Shown: piece by piece, positions 1-7,538 of the stretch | Numbering within the stretch: position 1 is the first letter of the stretch | How the letters are laid out: each line of letters starts with the position of its first letter | Assembly: GCF_000026985.1 (NCBI RefSeq) | Contig: NC_017390.1 | Coordinates: 3,315,910-3,330,481, forward strand | Origin: Erwinia pyrifoliae DSM 12163 | GTDB taxonomy: Bacteria; Pseudomonadota; Gammaproteobacteria; Enterobacterales; Enterobacteriaceae | Direction of reading: 5' to 3' | DNA: 14,572 bases | Notes under the pieces: generated by a model | The model's database searches: none | Told to the model about the DNA's origin: nothing | The model's input: the letters and a program-made list of their open reading frames with translations, nothing else | Made by a program: the position numbers and the translations under genes

Positions 1-3
1 ACT

Positions 4-294
4 ATGAGTGAAGATGGATTTAAAACGGATGATCTGAGCAGTACTCTTGCCCGTTTCGCCAGCAAACGCCGCAATATTATCCAGGATGAATCCAGGCTGG
101 AGCGTAAGATTCAGGAACCCGTTACATTTTCAAGTGCGACCCAAAATTGTGGCGCTGCAATCCTAGCAAGCACTGCATCCTTGCTAACTCTCACACATGA
201 TAATATTGACGAGAACTGTGAACCGGTCGGTTCAGAGGGCTGGATGCATGGTTCACAAGGGTATGGATATTACAGAAATGGTGTAAAAGACTAA
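4..294 (+). CDS. Hypothetical 96-residue protein, possibly cut at its 5' end
   Basis: An open frame starting MSEDGFKTDD and ending GYYRNGVKD. I do not recognise a family. It has no signal peptide or membrane segment; the N-terminal half is charged (a KRRNIIQDESRLERK stretch likely to be helical), the middle is Ala/Ser/Thr/Leu-rich (about residues 50-66), and the C-terminus is rich in Gly and Tyr. Only one codon (ACT, no stop) precedes the ATG inside the window, so the ribosome binding site and any longer N-terminus are not visible. It runs on the plus strand and converges on the TraG-like gene, whose stop lies about 40 bases away; the gap shows no clear hairpin terminator. Its base composition is more balanced than that of the GC-rich conjugation genes. 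It could be an ICE accessory gene. Real gene status is likely but not certain. Confidence 0.55.
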   Translation: MSEDGFKTDDLSSTLARFASKRRNIIQDESRLERKIQEPVTFSSATQNCGAAILASTASLLTLTHDNIDENCEPVGSEGWMHGSQGYGYYRNGVKD

Positions 295-332
295 ACCAGC
301 TCAACTTTATAACTGATTTAGTCTGTCTATAA

Positions 333-1862
333 TCAACCTGTCCCTTTTGTTATCGCAGATTTTGCTGCGCTTTTGGCTGCTTTCCCACCTTCAATACCTG
401 CCTGTTGTGGCATTTTAGAAGCAGAAACCATCGCTGAATCCATAACTCCCCCTATTTTTACCCCAGCCCAACTCAGCATCCCCATCCAGAACGCAGGAAA
501 CACCACATACATCATTCCCAGCACCAGATTCATAATCCAGCCATCGGCCGTGGAGCTGAAGAACCCTGCAAACGGCACGCTGCTGTTGGAGATCCCCTGC
601 TCTGCCATATTGTCGTAAAGAATGGTGATTAGACGGTCGTCGAGCCAGCCCGCCAGTTCCCACCAGAAGGTGATGAACTGCAGCGCAAACAGTGCAAACG
701 AGATGGTCACAATCGTTTTGGGCTCATAGGCGCTGAACATCATCAGTACCGGTATCACCGTGATGATCATCATCTGCAACAGCGCCTGTATCATCGGCAG
801 AGCCTGCTTCAGCGCATCAAACCCCGGCAGCGCTTCAGCCTGTTTCAGGCCGAGCCCGATGGTAGACGTCAGGCGCGTGATATTTCCGGCCAGGCCCGAG
901 GTCGTATCGTTACCACCGACCGCATAAGTGGTTCCCGCTCCGGACAACCCCGCGTTACGCGGGCTGACCAGCCAGCGCATGGTCAGCTCCTCCCACTGCG
1001 CCCCCGGAAACTGACGCTGCATCTCTCTGCGCGTACCGTCGCTGAAGTTGGCCAGCACGCGCTTGCTCAGTCCGGATGTGCTATCTGACCACCAGGTTTT
1101 ACAGGTGGGATAGCCGCCCTGGCCCGTATCCGGGTAACCGCTGTCGCGACTGCTGTCGTACGGCCACTGGCTGCGCGGCTTCATCGCCGTATAGTCGTCG
1201 TAATACCCGGCGGTGTTCAGGAAGTAGCTGCTGCCAATCCAGCCCACCGCGTTGATGGTGGCATCGCTCAGCTGGCTGTTGCTGTTCTTCAGCCTGAAAT
1301 AAGCCCGTGAATAGCACTGATCGGCAAACTCCTGCACCTCCTGCAACAGCACCGGGTCGCGCAGTCTGGTGTTCTGCACGTCGAAACGCATCTGACGCAG
1401 CTGGGTGCCGCAGGGAATGGAGGCTATCATCGCCTGAGTGGTGCCTTTCGACATGGAATGCAGCAGGTACCACCACACCGGCACTTCGGCGGTGCGCCCG
1501 TCAAAGTCATTGATAAGCCCCTTATAGCCGGAGTTTTGCGGGGTCGGGACACTGACGCCGCACTGCTTCGCGCGCGAGCTGTCGAACTTAATGGTGCTGA
1601 TATCGACCGGCAGCAGCGGAATGCAGCAGAACAGCATCACCAGAAACGAAACGTAAATAGCGTGCTCGATGCGCGGCAGTGCCAGCAACCCCTTGTTGCC
1701 TTCGTCGGCCCCCTCTTCTCTGACCTTCAGCCAGACGCCCAGCACCTTAAACACCAGCGGCAGGGCAAACAGCCCGGTGCTGCCGAGGATGCTCCACATG
1801 GCATTGTTCATCACCCAGCCAAACAGGACGAGAAAATACTCCAGATAACTGTTCGCGGTCAT
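333..1862 (-). CDS. TraG-like (TraG N-terminal domain) conjugation membrane protein
   Basis: A 509-residue protein of the TraG_N type, the inner-membrane mating-pair formation/stabilisation component of ICE type IV secretion systems. Start chosen at MTANSYLEYF (ATG at 1862) rather than an upstream in-frame ATG at 1982, because a GGGAGG ribosome site sits just before it and the longer version would overlap nearly all of the next gene. Hydrophobic segments lie near residues 22-45, 68-88, 355-378, 383-405 and 440-470, flanking a large soluble, probably periplasmic, region (about 90-350) with Cys at 101, 151, 183 and 254. The C-terminus is Ala/Lys-rich. It is much shorter than F-plasmid TraG, as is usual for the ICE versions, which lack the long C-terminal cytoplasmic region. 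It is the last gene of the five-gene minus-strand operon; its ATG lies one base past the TGA of the upstream gene, suggesting translational coupling. Confidence 0.9.
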   Translation of the reverse strand: MTANSYLEYFLVLFGWVMNNAMWSILGSTGLFALPLVFKVLGVWLKVREEGADEGNKGLLALPRIEHAIYVSFLVMLFCCIPLLPVDISTIKFDSSRAKQCGVSVPTPQNSGYKGLINDFDGRTAEVPVWWYLLHSMSKGTTQAMIASIPCGTQLRQMRFDVQNTRLRDPVLLQEVQEFADQCYSRAYFRLKNSNSQLSDATINAVGWIGSSYFLNTAGYYDDYTAMKPRSQWPYDSSRDSGYPDTGQGGYPTCKTWWSDSTSGLSKRVLANFSDGTRREMQRQFPGAQWEELTMRWLVSPRNAGLSGAGTTYAVGGNDTTSGLAGNITRLTSTIGLGLKQAEALPGFDALKQALPMIQALLQMMIITVIPVLMMFSAYEPKTIVTISFALFALQFITFWWELAGWLDDRLITILYDNMAEQGISNSSVPFAGFFSSTADGWIMNLVLGMMYVVFPAFWMGMLSWAGVKIGGVMDSAMVSASKMPQQAGIEGGKAAKSAAKSAITKGTG

Positions 1863-1863
1863 T

Positions 1864-2211
1864 TCAGCCTCCCTGCGTCGCGCTGGTCCAGGCCACGTAC
1901 TCCGTGGCGAGCATAAACAGCACCGCCAGCAGCTCGGTACGCGGCAGGCGCTGGCGGATCTGCGGCCAGCATCGCACTGCATGCGGCCGCACCTTCAACA
2001 GCCAGACGAGCGCCAGGCCGACATAGAGGGTGATGCGCCAGCCAAACAGCCCCCAGCGACTCTGGTGCAGCCAGCTGCGGGTCAGATGGCCATCCGGATC
2101 GTAAGCCATAAACAGCGAGGCAACGGCGAACATCGCCACCGTCATCAGCAGCACAAGGAGCAGAACGATAACAACGCGGCCGGTGCGGCCGCTGAACAGG
2201 GTCAGTTTCAT
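1864..2211 (-). CDS. Small ICE membrane protein between the PFL_4711-family and TraG-like genes
   Basis: A 115-residue, very hydrophobic protein with likely membrane helices near residues 13-35, 56-72 and 92-108 and basic connecting loops. Start chosen at MKLTLFSGRTGR (ATG at 2211): it is preceded by GGGAGC about 8 bases upstream, and the TGA of the preceding gene ends one base before the ATG; a 5' extension would overlap that gene. Small unnamed membrane proteins occupy this same slot between the PFL_4711-family gene and the TraG-like gene in related ICEs, so a role in the conjugation channel is inferred from position. I see no enzymatic motif. Its stop codon is separated by one base from the TraG-like ATG. 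Confidence 0.8.
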   Translation of the reverse strand: MKLTLFSGRTGRVVIVLLLVLLMTVAMFAVASLFMAYDPDGHLTRSWLHQSRWGLFGWRITLYVGLALVWLLKVRPHAVRCWPQIRQRLPRTELLAVLFMLATEYVAWTSATQGG

Positions 2212-2212
2212 A

Positions 2213-3616
2213 TCAGTTCGCTCCCGTCGGCTGCGTCTGCCCCATCCTGCCGAACCCCTGATCCTCACTGCCGGACGTCTGCTGCAGGCGGTTGTCCTGA
2301 TTGCGCGCCCCCTGACGCTCCAGCGTGGTCAGCAGGCTGTTACTGCTGATGGATTTACGCAGCTCCATCTCGTTACGCAGGGCGGCGATTTCGCGATCGA
2401 GCGCATCAATGCGGCGGTCACCTTCGGCAATGGCTTCCGTCTGCCCGGCGGCGTTAGGTTCTGATTGACCGGTGGTGAGCATACGGCGCATGGTCAGCGC
2501 GGTCTCCACGGTGTCGGCCATAGCAAGTTCACCGGCAAGACGCTGAACCAGCGCGGCCTTATCCTGATCGTCGCGCAGTGCCTGTATCACCCCGCGCGTG
2601 ACCACCAGACTGCCGGTTCTGATCCCGGCCAGGTTATCGGCGGTCGGCGGCAGCTGGCCGTTAACCAGCTTACCCAGCTGCTCAAGGTTCTCTTTGGTGG
2701 CATCTTCCAGCAGCGGTGAGAAACCGCTACCGGCAATGGTGCTGCCCGGCTGGTTTTCGCTCCCGCCGCTGGCACACTCGCTGGTTTCCCGGCAGGTACG
2801 GATGGAGCGGTCGCCCAGCACTTTCACCACCGCCGCCGACGCCTCGTCAGAGGTTTTGTAACGCTGGCAGGCGCTGCCGTTGCAGCTGGCAGCAGCAACG
2901 CTGTTGTTGCTGGTGACCGGCAGGCCGTTCATCATGTTGTAGCCCGCTTTAGCGAGGTCACGGGTTGGCTGGATGGCGCGCTGCCCCTTGCCTCCGCGCT
3001 TCTCGCCCCCTACCCAGGTGACGCCCTCCTCGCCGGTAGCTTTCTGCAATTTCTGGTCGCTGGAGACGGCATCACCGCCGCTGCCAGCGACGATATCCTT
3101 ATACTCCTCCGACACCGCAGCCTGCTGCCATTTGCTGCCCATTGTATAGTCGGCCAGCTTCTTCGACATGTTCTGGCAGTTGAGCTGCCCCTTGTCGAAG
3201 TTAATACCCGCCTGCAATACGCCGTTAGTCAGCATTTCATACAGCCCCGGATTCGCCCGCTGGATGGCCATCGCCGGCATGCTCATCACCGCCCCCGTCG
3301 CGCCCTGGATAACGTTGCCCATCAGATCCTTGAAGCCGCTGGTAATACCGTTGAGCTGGTTACCCACGGTGGTTTTCAGGTCGAAGTTGCCGCACATCAG
3401 GTCGCTGCTCCAGCCGCCGTTGAGCCCCAGACGGGACATATTGCTGCGGCTGGGCGGCGGAGAGGTCACCGATCCACCGCCGATGGAATAAAACAGGCCA
3501 TCACTGACCGCCCCGCTTACCGATCCGCCTGAAGAAGAGAGTGACGCGTCAACGGCCGCTGCCGGCAGCGAGGATGCTGCCAGCCAAATGCCGGTCATCA
3601 GAAGATATCTGTTCAT
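2213..3616 (-). CDS. Integrating conjugative element protein, PFL_4711 family (TIGR03755-like)
   Basis: A 467-residue secreted protein. Start chosen at MNRYLLMTGI (ATG at 3616), preceded by AAAGGG whose first bases overlap the stop of the upstream gene; this start gives a clean signal peptide (hydrophobic core about residues 4-20, cleavage likely after AAA at 19-21). The mature part has Cys at 75, 147, 245, 250, 275 and 281, an even number that suits periplasmic disulfides; a Gly-rich segment around 200-212; and a predicted coiled coil near 395-420 (DRRIDALDREIAALRNEMEL). The C-terminal tail is Gln/Gly-rich. Sequence style and its place between the TraU-like gene and the TraG-like gene match the PFL_4711 family of ICE type IV secretion clusters, where the exact function is unknown but conjugative transfer is implied. 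Eleven bases separate it from the preceding gene. Confidence 0.88.
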   Translation of the reverse strand: MNRYLLMTGIWLAASSLPAAAVDASLSSSGGSVSGAVSDGLFYSIGGGSVTSPPPSRSNMSRLGLNGGWSSDLMCGNFDLKTTVGNQLNGITSGFKDLMGNVIQGATGAVMSMPAMAIQRANPGLYEMLTNGVLQAGINFDKGQLNCQNMSKKLADYTMGSKWQQAAVSEEYKDIVAGSGGDAVSSDQKLQKATGEEGVTWVGGEKRGGKGQRAIQPTRDLAKAGYNMMNGLPVTSNNSVAAASCNGSACQRYKTSDEASAAVVKVLGDRSIRTCRETSECASGGSENQPGSTIAGSGFSPLLEDATKENLEQLGKLVNGQLPPTADNLAGIRTGSLVVTRGVIQALRDDQDKAALVQRLAGELAMADTVETALTMRRMLTTGQSEPNAAGQTEAIAEGDRRIDALDREIAALRNEMELRKSISSNSLLTTLERQGARNQDNRLQQTSGSEDQGFGRMGQTQPTGAN

Positions 3617-3627
3617 GCTTACACCCT

Positions 3628-4599
3628 TTATGAGAAATCCGTGCTGTAGAGGAAGGTCTGACCGCGACGTTTGCAGCAGCTGTAGGGCTGCCAGAGCGCC
3701 CAGGCGTAATTGCCGTTCTGCGCAATCTGACCGCCGACGTCGGGAAACACCGCACAGCTCTGCGAGAGCCGGGGTGAAAGGCGCTGCCACTTATGGTTTT
3801 TCGAGCCGCTGTTTTCGCTGACCGCTCCCGGTGGCCAGTAGCCCGCTGAGCGCTGCCCGACCAGCGGGTTGTAGACGTGAAGCTGCCCCTGACGGGTGAT
3901 GATGTCGGCCACGCGCTGCACCACCACCGCAGCTGATTTGTAGCCGTCGGTCTGCGTGACAAAGCCGCTGCGCGGGTAGACGTTGCCCCACATATTGCCG
4001 GACGGCGTGCTGCCCACTTCGCGCTGGCCGGGTATCAACGCCTCCGGATACACCGATTCCGGCACGCCGGTGCGCCAGGCCAGCGCATCGAGCGCGCTGA
4101 CGAAATAGGGAATAAACGGCGTGGCGGCACTGTCACAGGAATAGCCGGGAACCATACCGCCGATAATCTTTGTCGCAGGATGGCCATACGCACCGGCGTA
4201 ATAGAAATGCAGGTTCTGACTGCGCATGCCGGGGACTTTCATCTCCTGACGACCACCACCGGTTGCCACGCCTGCCGCGCCGCCCAACAGGACGCTTTCT
4301 GCGCCGTCTGCCGTGGCGCTGAGCGCAGACATCTCCGTCCAGGGATTGTCGCCCGGACTGAGCCAGGCGGAGACAACGGCCTGCGGGATAAAGTGCGTCA
4401 CCTTGACGGAGGTTTTGACCGTGCAGCCTAAGGGCGTACACATCAGCCAGTAACAGATACCGCTGACGCGCCAGCTGATGCAGTCCGGACTGGCGGCGCT
4501 GGCGAGCAGGCCTGCCGTATTGACGCTGGCCAGGGTGCCGCTACAGGCCATGATCGTGGCCAGCGCCAGCCGGCGCGGGCGGGAGAAAGTGATGTTCAT
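3628..4599 (-). CDS. Integrating conjugative element protein, PFL_4710 family (TraU-like)
   Basis: A 323-residue TraU-like periplasmic protein (TIGR03756 type). An N-terminal signal-like segment (about residues 8-37) is followed by the TraU-type Cys-rich motif SPDCISWRVSGICYWLMCTP with Cys at 40, 49, 54 and 59, and the C-terminus carries the family's aromatic/CC pattern (YAWALWQPYSCCKRRGQTF, Cys 308/309). Another typical block is CDSAATPFIPYFVSALDALAWR near 155-176. In F-type systems TraU is needed for DNA transfer and mating-pair stabilisation rather than for pilus assembly alone; the same role is inferred here. Its ATG overlaps the stop of the upstream DUF1525-type gene by four bases (ATGA at 4599-4596), so the two are probably translationally coupled. 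Confidence 0.9.
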   Translation of the reverse strand: MNITFSRPRRLALATIMACSGTLASVNTAGLLASAASPDCISWRVSGICYWLMCTPLGCTVKTSVKVTHFIPQAVVSAWLSPGDNPWTEMSALSATADGAESVLLGGAAGVATGGGRQEMKVPGMRSQNLHFYYAGAYGHPATKIIGGMVPGYSCDSAATPFIPYFVSALDALAWRTGVPESVYPEALIPGQREVGSTPSGNMWGNVYPRSGFVTQTDGYKSAAVVVQRVADIITRQGQLHVYNPLVGQRSAGYWPPGAVSENSGSKNHKWQRLSPRLSQSCAVFPDVGGQIAQNGNYAWALWQPYSCCKRRGQTFLYSTDFS

Positions 4600-5003
4600 T
4601 CAGCTTTCTCCTTCCAGACATTCAGCTGCCGCGTTGCTACGGCGACGTCGGTGGTACCGTACACCACCCACTTATCGTCAAAAACCACGGCGGGATATTT
4701 CTCCAACCCCAGCGACCAGGCACGGGTCACGCCGGCATACTTCCCGGCCAGCTGCTGTTGGCGCTGCAGAAAGAGGGGCGAAGCTATCACCGCACGCGCC
4801 TGCCGCTCTGCCTGCACAGGGTCAGTGGGCAGTTCGCCAAACAGCTGCGCCTGCAAACGGTCGGGGGCATCAAGCTCGACGACGGTAACGTCCGCAGCGA
4901 GGCCATCGGCGACGGGATGCGCATTGTCGGTATAAATAACGGTGCCGGCCAGGGTGCCGGAGGAAAGGAACAGTGCTGCCAGGCAGCAGACGGGTATTTT
5001 CAT
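4596..5003 (-). CDS. Integrating conjugative element protein, PFL_4709 family (DUF1525)
   Basis: A 135-residue exported protein beginning MKIPVCCLAALFLSSG. The ATG at 5003 was preferred to an in-frame GTG at 5012 because GGGAG then lies 8 bases upstream and the signal peptide starts directly (hydrophobic core about residues 4-18, cleavage probably near LAG). The mature part ends with the block KYPAVVFDDKWVVYGTTDV typical of this family, which resembles the end of a thioredoxin-like fold; no CxxC redox motif is present in the mature protein. It matches TIGR03757/DUF1525 proteins of ICE secretion clusters. It is the first gene of the minus-strand operon visible here, and the AT-rich cargo island begins just upstream, so the operon's promoter should lie in 5004-5200 or transcription must cross the island. 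Confidence 0.88.
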   Translation of the reverse strand: MKIPVCCLAALFLSSGTLAGTVIYTDNAHPVADGLAADVTVVELDAPDRLQAQLFGELPTDPVQAERQARAVIASPLFLQRQQQLAGKYAGVTRAWSLGLEKYPAVVFDDKWVVYGTTDVAVATRQLNVWKEKAE

Positions 5004-5435
5004 CAAGAACACTCCCAGAGTGAATAACCCACTCAGGGTGCGTGCAGCGACGCGTCAGGTCAGTAATTAACTCTTAGCGCGATGGTGATAATTAATGGGG
5101 AGCGGGTCAAGTACAACGAAGCAAAATATCTGCTGGCTCTCGAAGCGCGACACTCGTCCTTACTGAAGCCATAAAAAGCTTGTCGAATGTCTCAGGGCGT
5201 GAAGCGGACCTAAACCGATAATAGGAACTCAAAAAGACGCGCCAATTTATTGATATTGAATGAATTATTGCAAAAACACCATTGCCCCCCCCAAATAACC
5301 CCACAATAATTTTTTTCTGTTTTTTGTACATAGTTTGTACCCAGACCTAACACAATTTCATAATCTAATGGTTAAAATTGATATGCGACCGAAGCGCCCT
5401 CATGTTTAATTTTTGAGAAAGGAGTTCCAGAGTCT
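5004..5435. other. Gene-poor left junction between the conjugation operon and AT-rich cargo
   Basis: No convincing gene. Composition shifts from GC-rich to AT-rich across about 5040-5250, so this is the likely left border of the cargo island. On the plus strand 5082-5174 can be read as a 30-codon ORF (MVIINGERVKYNEAKYLLAL...), which may be a gene remnant; it lacks a good ribosome site. A 74-codon minus-strand frame at 5107-5331 has no convincing start signal and reads like chance coding. A C8 run lies at 5285-5292. I could not find a strong minus-strand promoter for the conjugation operon, nor a direct repeat that would mark an insertion target. Confidence 0.5.
5323..5364 (+). promoter_or_regulatory. 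Candidate promoter with TTTGTAC direct repeat, upstream of the MltR-like pseudogene
   Basis: TTTGTAC occurs at 5323-5329 and again at 5334-5340, an 11-base period close to one helical turn. The second copy provides a weak -35 (TTGTAC, 5335-5340), and CATAAT at 5359-5364 is a good -10 after 18 bases. Transcription would start near 5371, about 65 bases before the GTG of the MltR-like pseudogene. The two repeats overlapping the -35 could be an operator. The pattern is seen directly; promoter and operator function are inferred. Confidence 0.35.
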
Positions 5436-5962
5436 GTGAGTGATAAAACCCAAATTGAACTCGGTCAATTTTTATCCGAACTAAATAAAGAATCAGATCG
5501 TGGCTCTGTGCTAATAGCAGCATCCATTTTCGATGAGTGGTTATCCGAGATCATCTAGGCTCACCGGTTAAATGACAAAGTAGCTAAAGGTCTACTGAAT
5601 GGTGCAACAGCGCCATTATCATCTTTTGCTGCCAGGACAGGCTTAGCATATGCGTTAGGACTGATAATGGAACACGAATACAAAGAACTAAACACTCTGC
5701 GTAGCATTAGAAATGCTTTTGGGCATAGCTGGAATGGTGTAAGCTTCGATACACCCAAAATACAAAATCAATTGGAACAGTTACCTTGGCTTGGACCCAA
5801 GAATGCTCCTAATACTCCCAAAAAAAATTCATGTTCTTTGTTGCCATACTGCTTGCCTATTTGATGCACCGTAAACAACTAGTGGAAAAATATAAGGTTA
5901 CCTCTAAAGTATGGGGTCACACTGCGCGCGGTAATGTGGTTGGAAAAACTACAAATTGTTAA
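5436..5962 (+). pseudogene. Broken MltR (mannitol operon repressor)-like gene
   Basis: Translation from GTG at 5436 (AAAGGAG 11 bases upstream) gives MSDKTQIELGQFLSELNKES, then the MltR-type ESDRGSVLIAASIFDEWLSEII, but codon 41 (5556-5558) is TAG. The same frame continues past the stop with family-like sequence: ATAPLSSFAARTGLAYALGL, EHEYKELNTLRSIRNAFGHSW and PKIQNQLEQLPWLGPK. At an A8 run (5820-5827) the frame ends early (TGA at 5862), whereas the reading frame obtained by a one-base indel there continues KFMFFVAILLAYLMHRKQL through VTSKVWGHTARG to TAA at 5960-5962. So there are two independent lesions, a nonsense codon and a frameshift. MltR proteins form a helical bundle with the motif RN-x3-H, seen here as RNAFGH; many ICE and plasmid copies are not tied to mannitol genes, and none is nearby. 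A possible downstream restart at ATG 5667 would give only a 65-residue fragment. Confidence 0.8.
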
Positions 5963-5980
5963 TCCAGTAAGTTGCTGGAT
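5962..5980 (+). repeat. Small hairpin directly after the MltR-like pseudogene stop
   Basis: ATCCAG (5962-5967) and CTGGAT (5975-5980) form a 6-bp stem with a 7-base loop, starting at the last base of the ancestral stop codon. There is no T-run after it, so it would be a weak or decayed terminator. Confidence 0.3.
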
Positions 5981-6067
5981 AACTGAAGAAATTTATTGAA
6001 AGCATTGCATGAAGTTCATAGTTTTCTACTCACATAGGAGCCTCAAATTCTCGTTGATTTTGAATAG

Positions 6068-6090
6068 ATAGGTATATTTTGACTACCTAT
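6068..6090 (+). promoter_or_regulatory. Inverted repeat, possible operator upstream of the zinc-ribbon/HEPN-like gene
   Basis: ATAGGTA (6068-6074) and TACCTAT (6084-6090) are perfect 7-bp inverted repeats with a 9-base spacer. A TTGACT (6079-6084) overlapping the right arm would make a -35 element, but the best downstream -10 at 18 bases (ACTTAT) is poor. A separate perfect TATAAT at 6180-6185 lies 22 bases before the ATG of the downstream gene, without a good -35 at normal spacing. The remaining sequence from 5981 to 6207 shows no gene. Regulatory use is inferred. Confidence 0.3.
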
Positions 6091-6207
6091 TTAAAGGCAA
6101 GCACTTATGTTTTTCAAAGTGCAGTTAGGTAAACTAGTAAAGTGGCTTTGGTTTGTAGATAAAAGACTAATACTTAACTTATAATTTATAGGATTAACAA
6201 AATATTT

Positions 6208-7470
6208 ATGAATTTTTTACAGCAATTTAAATGCCTTGTATGTGACACGGTCATTGATACAAGAATAGGTATGTCTAATCGAGACATACAACCGTTCCAA
6301 TTTGCATGCCCCAATTGTGAGAATAATATATCTTTTACTCTTGGGGAGGGAGATCCAGTATTTAACGGTGCGGAAACTATAGAAAACAATGACTTTGGCA
6401 CAACAAATCCATTCATTGATTTGCATTTAGATTTTCCCGTCGGCTTTGGAAAGCACGAAATAGGAAAAACAGCATTCTTAAAAGTAACAAGTGCAATTGG
6501 TCATGAAAAATACTTAATACTGAACGCTCATCTGAATGGAATGAATTATATTTATAAATATCGCGATAAGCTTCAGCGACTCATTACTCAATACAAACAA
6601 GGAAATTACAATACTTTCAGTAACCTAATGAAAGAATTACCTACTCTGAAAAAACCACGTTCGCTAAAAATACAAGATATTCTTTCAGCACTGTATACAG
6701 CAACGTCTGCAATGTCATTTCCCTTTACAATACATGCACATAATGCTGAAATTAGTGAAAAAATGCCACAATTCCTTCATTACATTCAGAAAAACCATCC
6801 AAAACAGCTAAACAATTTTTTAGATGATATTATTGGAAGTGGATTTCTGAAAAGCTTGCATTTCGATTGTTTAAGCCTATATCCAAAAATGCTTGACTTT
6901 GAACTCCCTTCACGCCCAGCGCTTTATTATGATTATGATAAAAACGTAGATTTATCAATGATTCCTGCTCGAGTTTCTACTGCCGAATTTGATGACTGTA
7001 ACAATTTTTACAAAGATTTATCTGAAGTATTCTCTCGGCAATTAATAATTGTGGCCGGATTGAATAACTTACTAAAACGCGGAGATCATAATATTTTTGA
7101 TGATTCAGTAAGACTAAATAAAAAGGGCGATTTGATTAAAGGATTTTATAGTCTCAACGAATATGCAAACGTTGATTTAGGCACAAAGACAAGCGGATTG
7201 GATGATAGTTTTTATATAGTTGATCTCTATGCCTTAGACAACAAACTGCGAAATGGCATTGCACATTATAAATATGAATATAAAGAGTCAACTCAGATGG
7301 TAACCTACTATTACGCTAAGGAAGGAATGGAACGCACTAAATATAACGAACTTAGTTTCATGTCTTTTATGCGGAAGCTATTACTATTATTTCGCGAGGT
7401 ACATAGCATTAATCACATTATCAAAACTTTGTATTTTTACTGTATTTTTATCGCTAAAAAGAAAATTTGA
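6208..7470 (+). CDS. Zinc-ribbon protein with HEPN-type RNGIAH motif (unrecognised family)
   Basis: A 420-residue protein of unknown family. At the N-terminus two CxxC pairs (Cys 9/12 and Cys 34/37) form a likely zinc ribbon. The central region (about 80-330) is mostly helical with no motif I recognise. Near the C-terminus the sequence YALDNKLRNGIAHYKYEY (about residues 341-358) carries R348-x4-H353, the signature of HEPN-type domains; this N-polar-x3-H form is found in metal-independent HEPN RNases and also in non-catalytic helical-bundle proteins such as DUF4145 and MltR relatives. There is no signal peptide. Codon use is strongly AT-rich, unlike the ICE genes. The start follows a weak AGGA about 14 bases upstream, so initiation may be inefficient or the true start slightly different. 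It stands alone on the plus strand and converges on the ABC-3C operon. A single-gene abortive-infection type defence factor is possible but is inference only. Confidence 0.75.
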   Translation: MNFLQQFKCLVCDTVIDTRIGMSNRDIQPFQFACPNCENNISFTLGEGDPVFNGAETIENNDFGTTNPFIDLHLDFPVGFGKHEIGKTAFLKVTSAIGHEKYLILNAHLNGMNYIYKYRDKLQRLITQYKQGNYNTFSNLMKELPTLKKPRSLKIQDILSALYTATSAMSFPFTIHAHNAEISEKMPQFLHYIQKNHPKQLNNFLDDIIGSGFLKSLHFDCLSLYPKMLDFELPSRPALYYDYDKNVDLSMIPARVSTAEFDDCNNFYKDLSEVFSRQLIIVAGLNNLLKRGDHNIFDDSVRLNKKGDLIKGFYSLNEYANVDLGTKTSGLDDSFYIVDLYALDNKLRNGIAHYKYEYKESTQMVTYYYAKEGMERTKYNELSFMSFMRKLLLLFREVHSINHIIKTLYFYCIFIAKKKI

Positions 7471-7479
7471 AAATTCAAT

Positions 7480-7536
7480 ACCCCACGTTCCGTGAGATAA
7501 CGGGGTGATCTCTTCCCTTTGTTCCACGGTGACGTG
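7480..7536. repeat. Overlapping alternative hairpins downstream of the zinc-ribbon/HEPN-like gene
   Basis: ACCCC (7480-7484) and GGGGT (7502-7506) pair, with GTT (7487-7489)/AAC (7499-7501) inside. Overlapping this, CACGTtcCGTG (7484-7494) is a near inverted repeat of CACGgtgACGTG (7525-7536). The two structures are mutually exclusive. The position 10 bases after the stop codon suggests an mRNA 3' end or a remnant of a mobile element; no U-tract follows the first hairpin, so a classical intrinsic terminator is not supported. Confidence 0.4.
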
Positions 7537-7538
7537 TT

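Noticed and set aside
1458..1916. 152-codon plus-strand frame opposite the TraG-like gene
   Set aside because: Antisense shadow rich in Arg, Gln and His; no ribosome site and it covers two well-supported genes.
1863..1982. Longer start for the TraG-like protein (MQCDAGRRSA...)
   Set aside because: The extension overlaps most of the upstream small membrane protein gene and reads as its shadow; ATG at 1862 has a good ribosome site.
5107..5331. 74-codon minus-strand frame in the left junction
   Set aside because: No convincing start signal and no family resemblance; it spans homopolymer runs and the composition change.
5820..5827. Programmed frameshift on A8 in the MltR-like gene
   Set aside because: The separate in-frame TAG upstream means the full product could not be made anyway.
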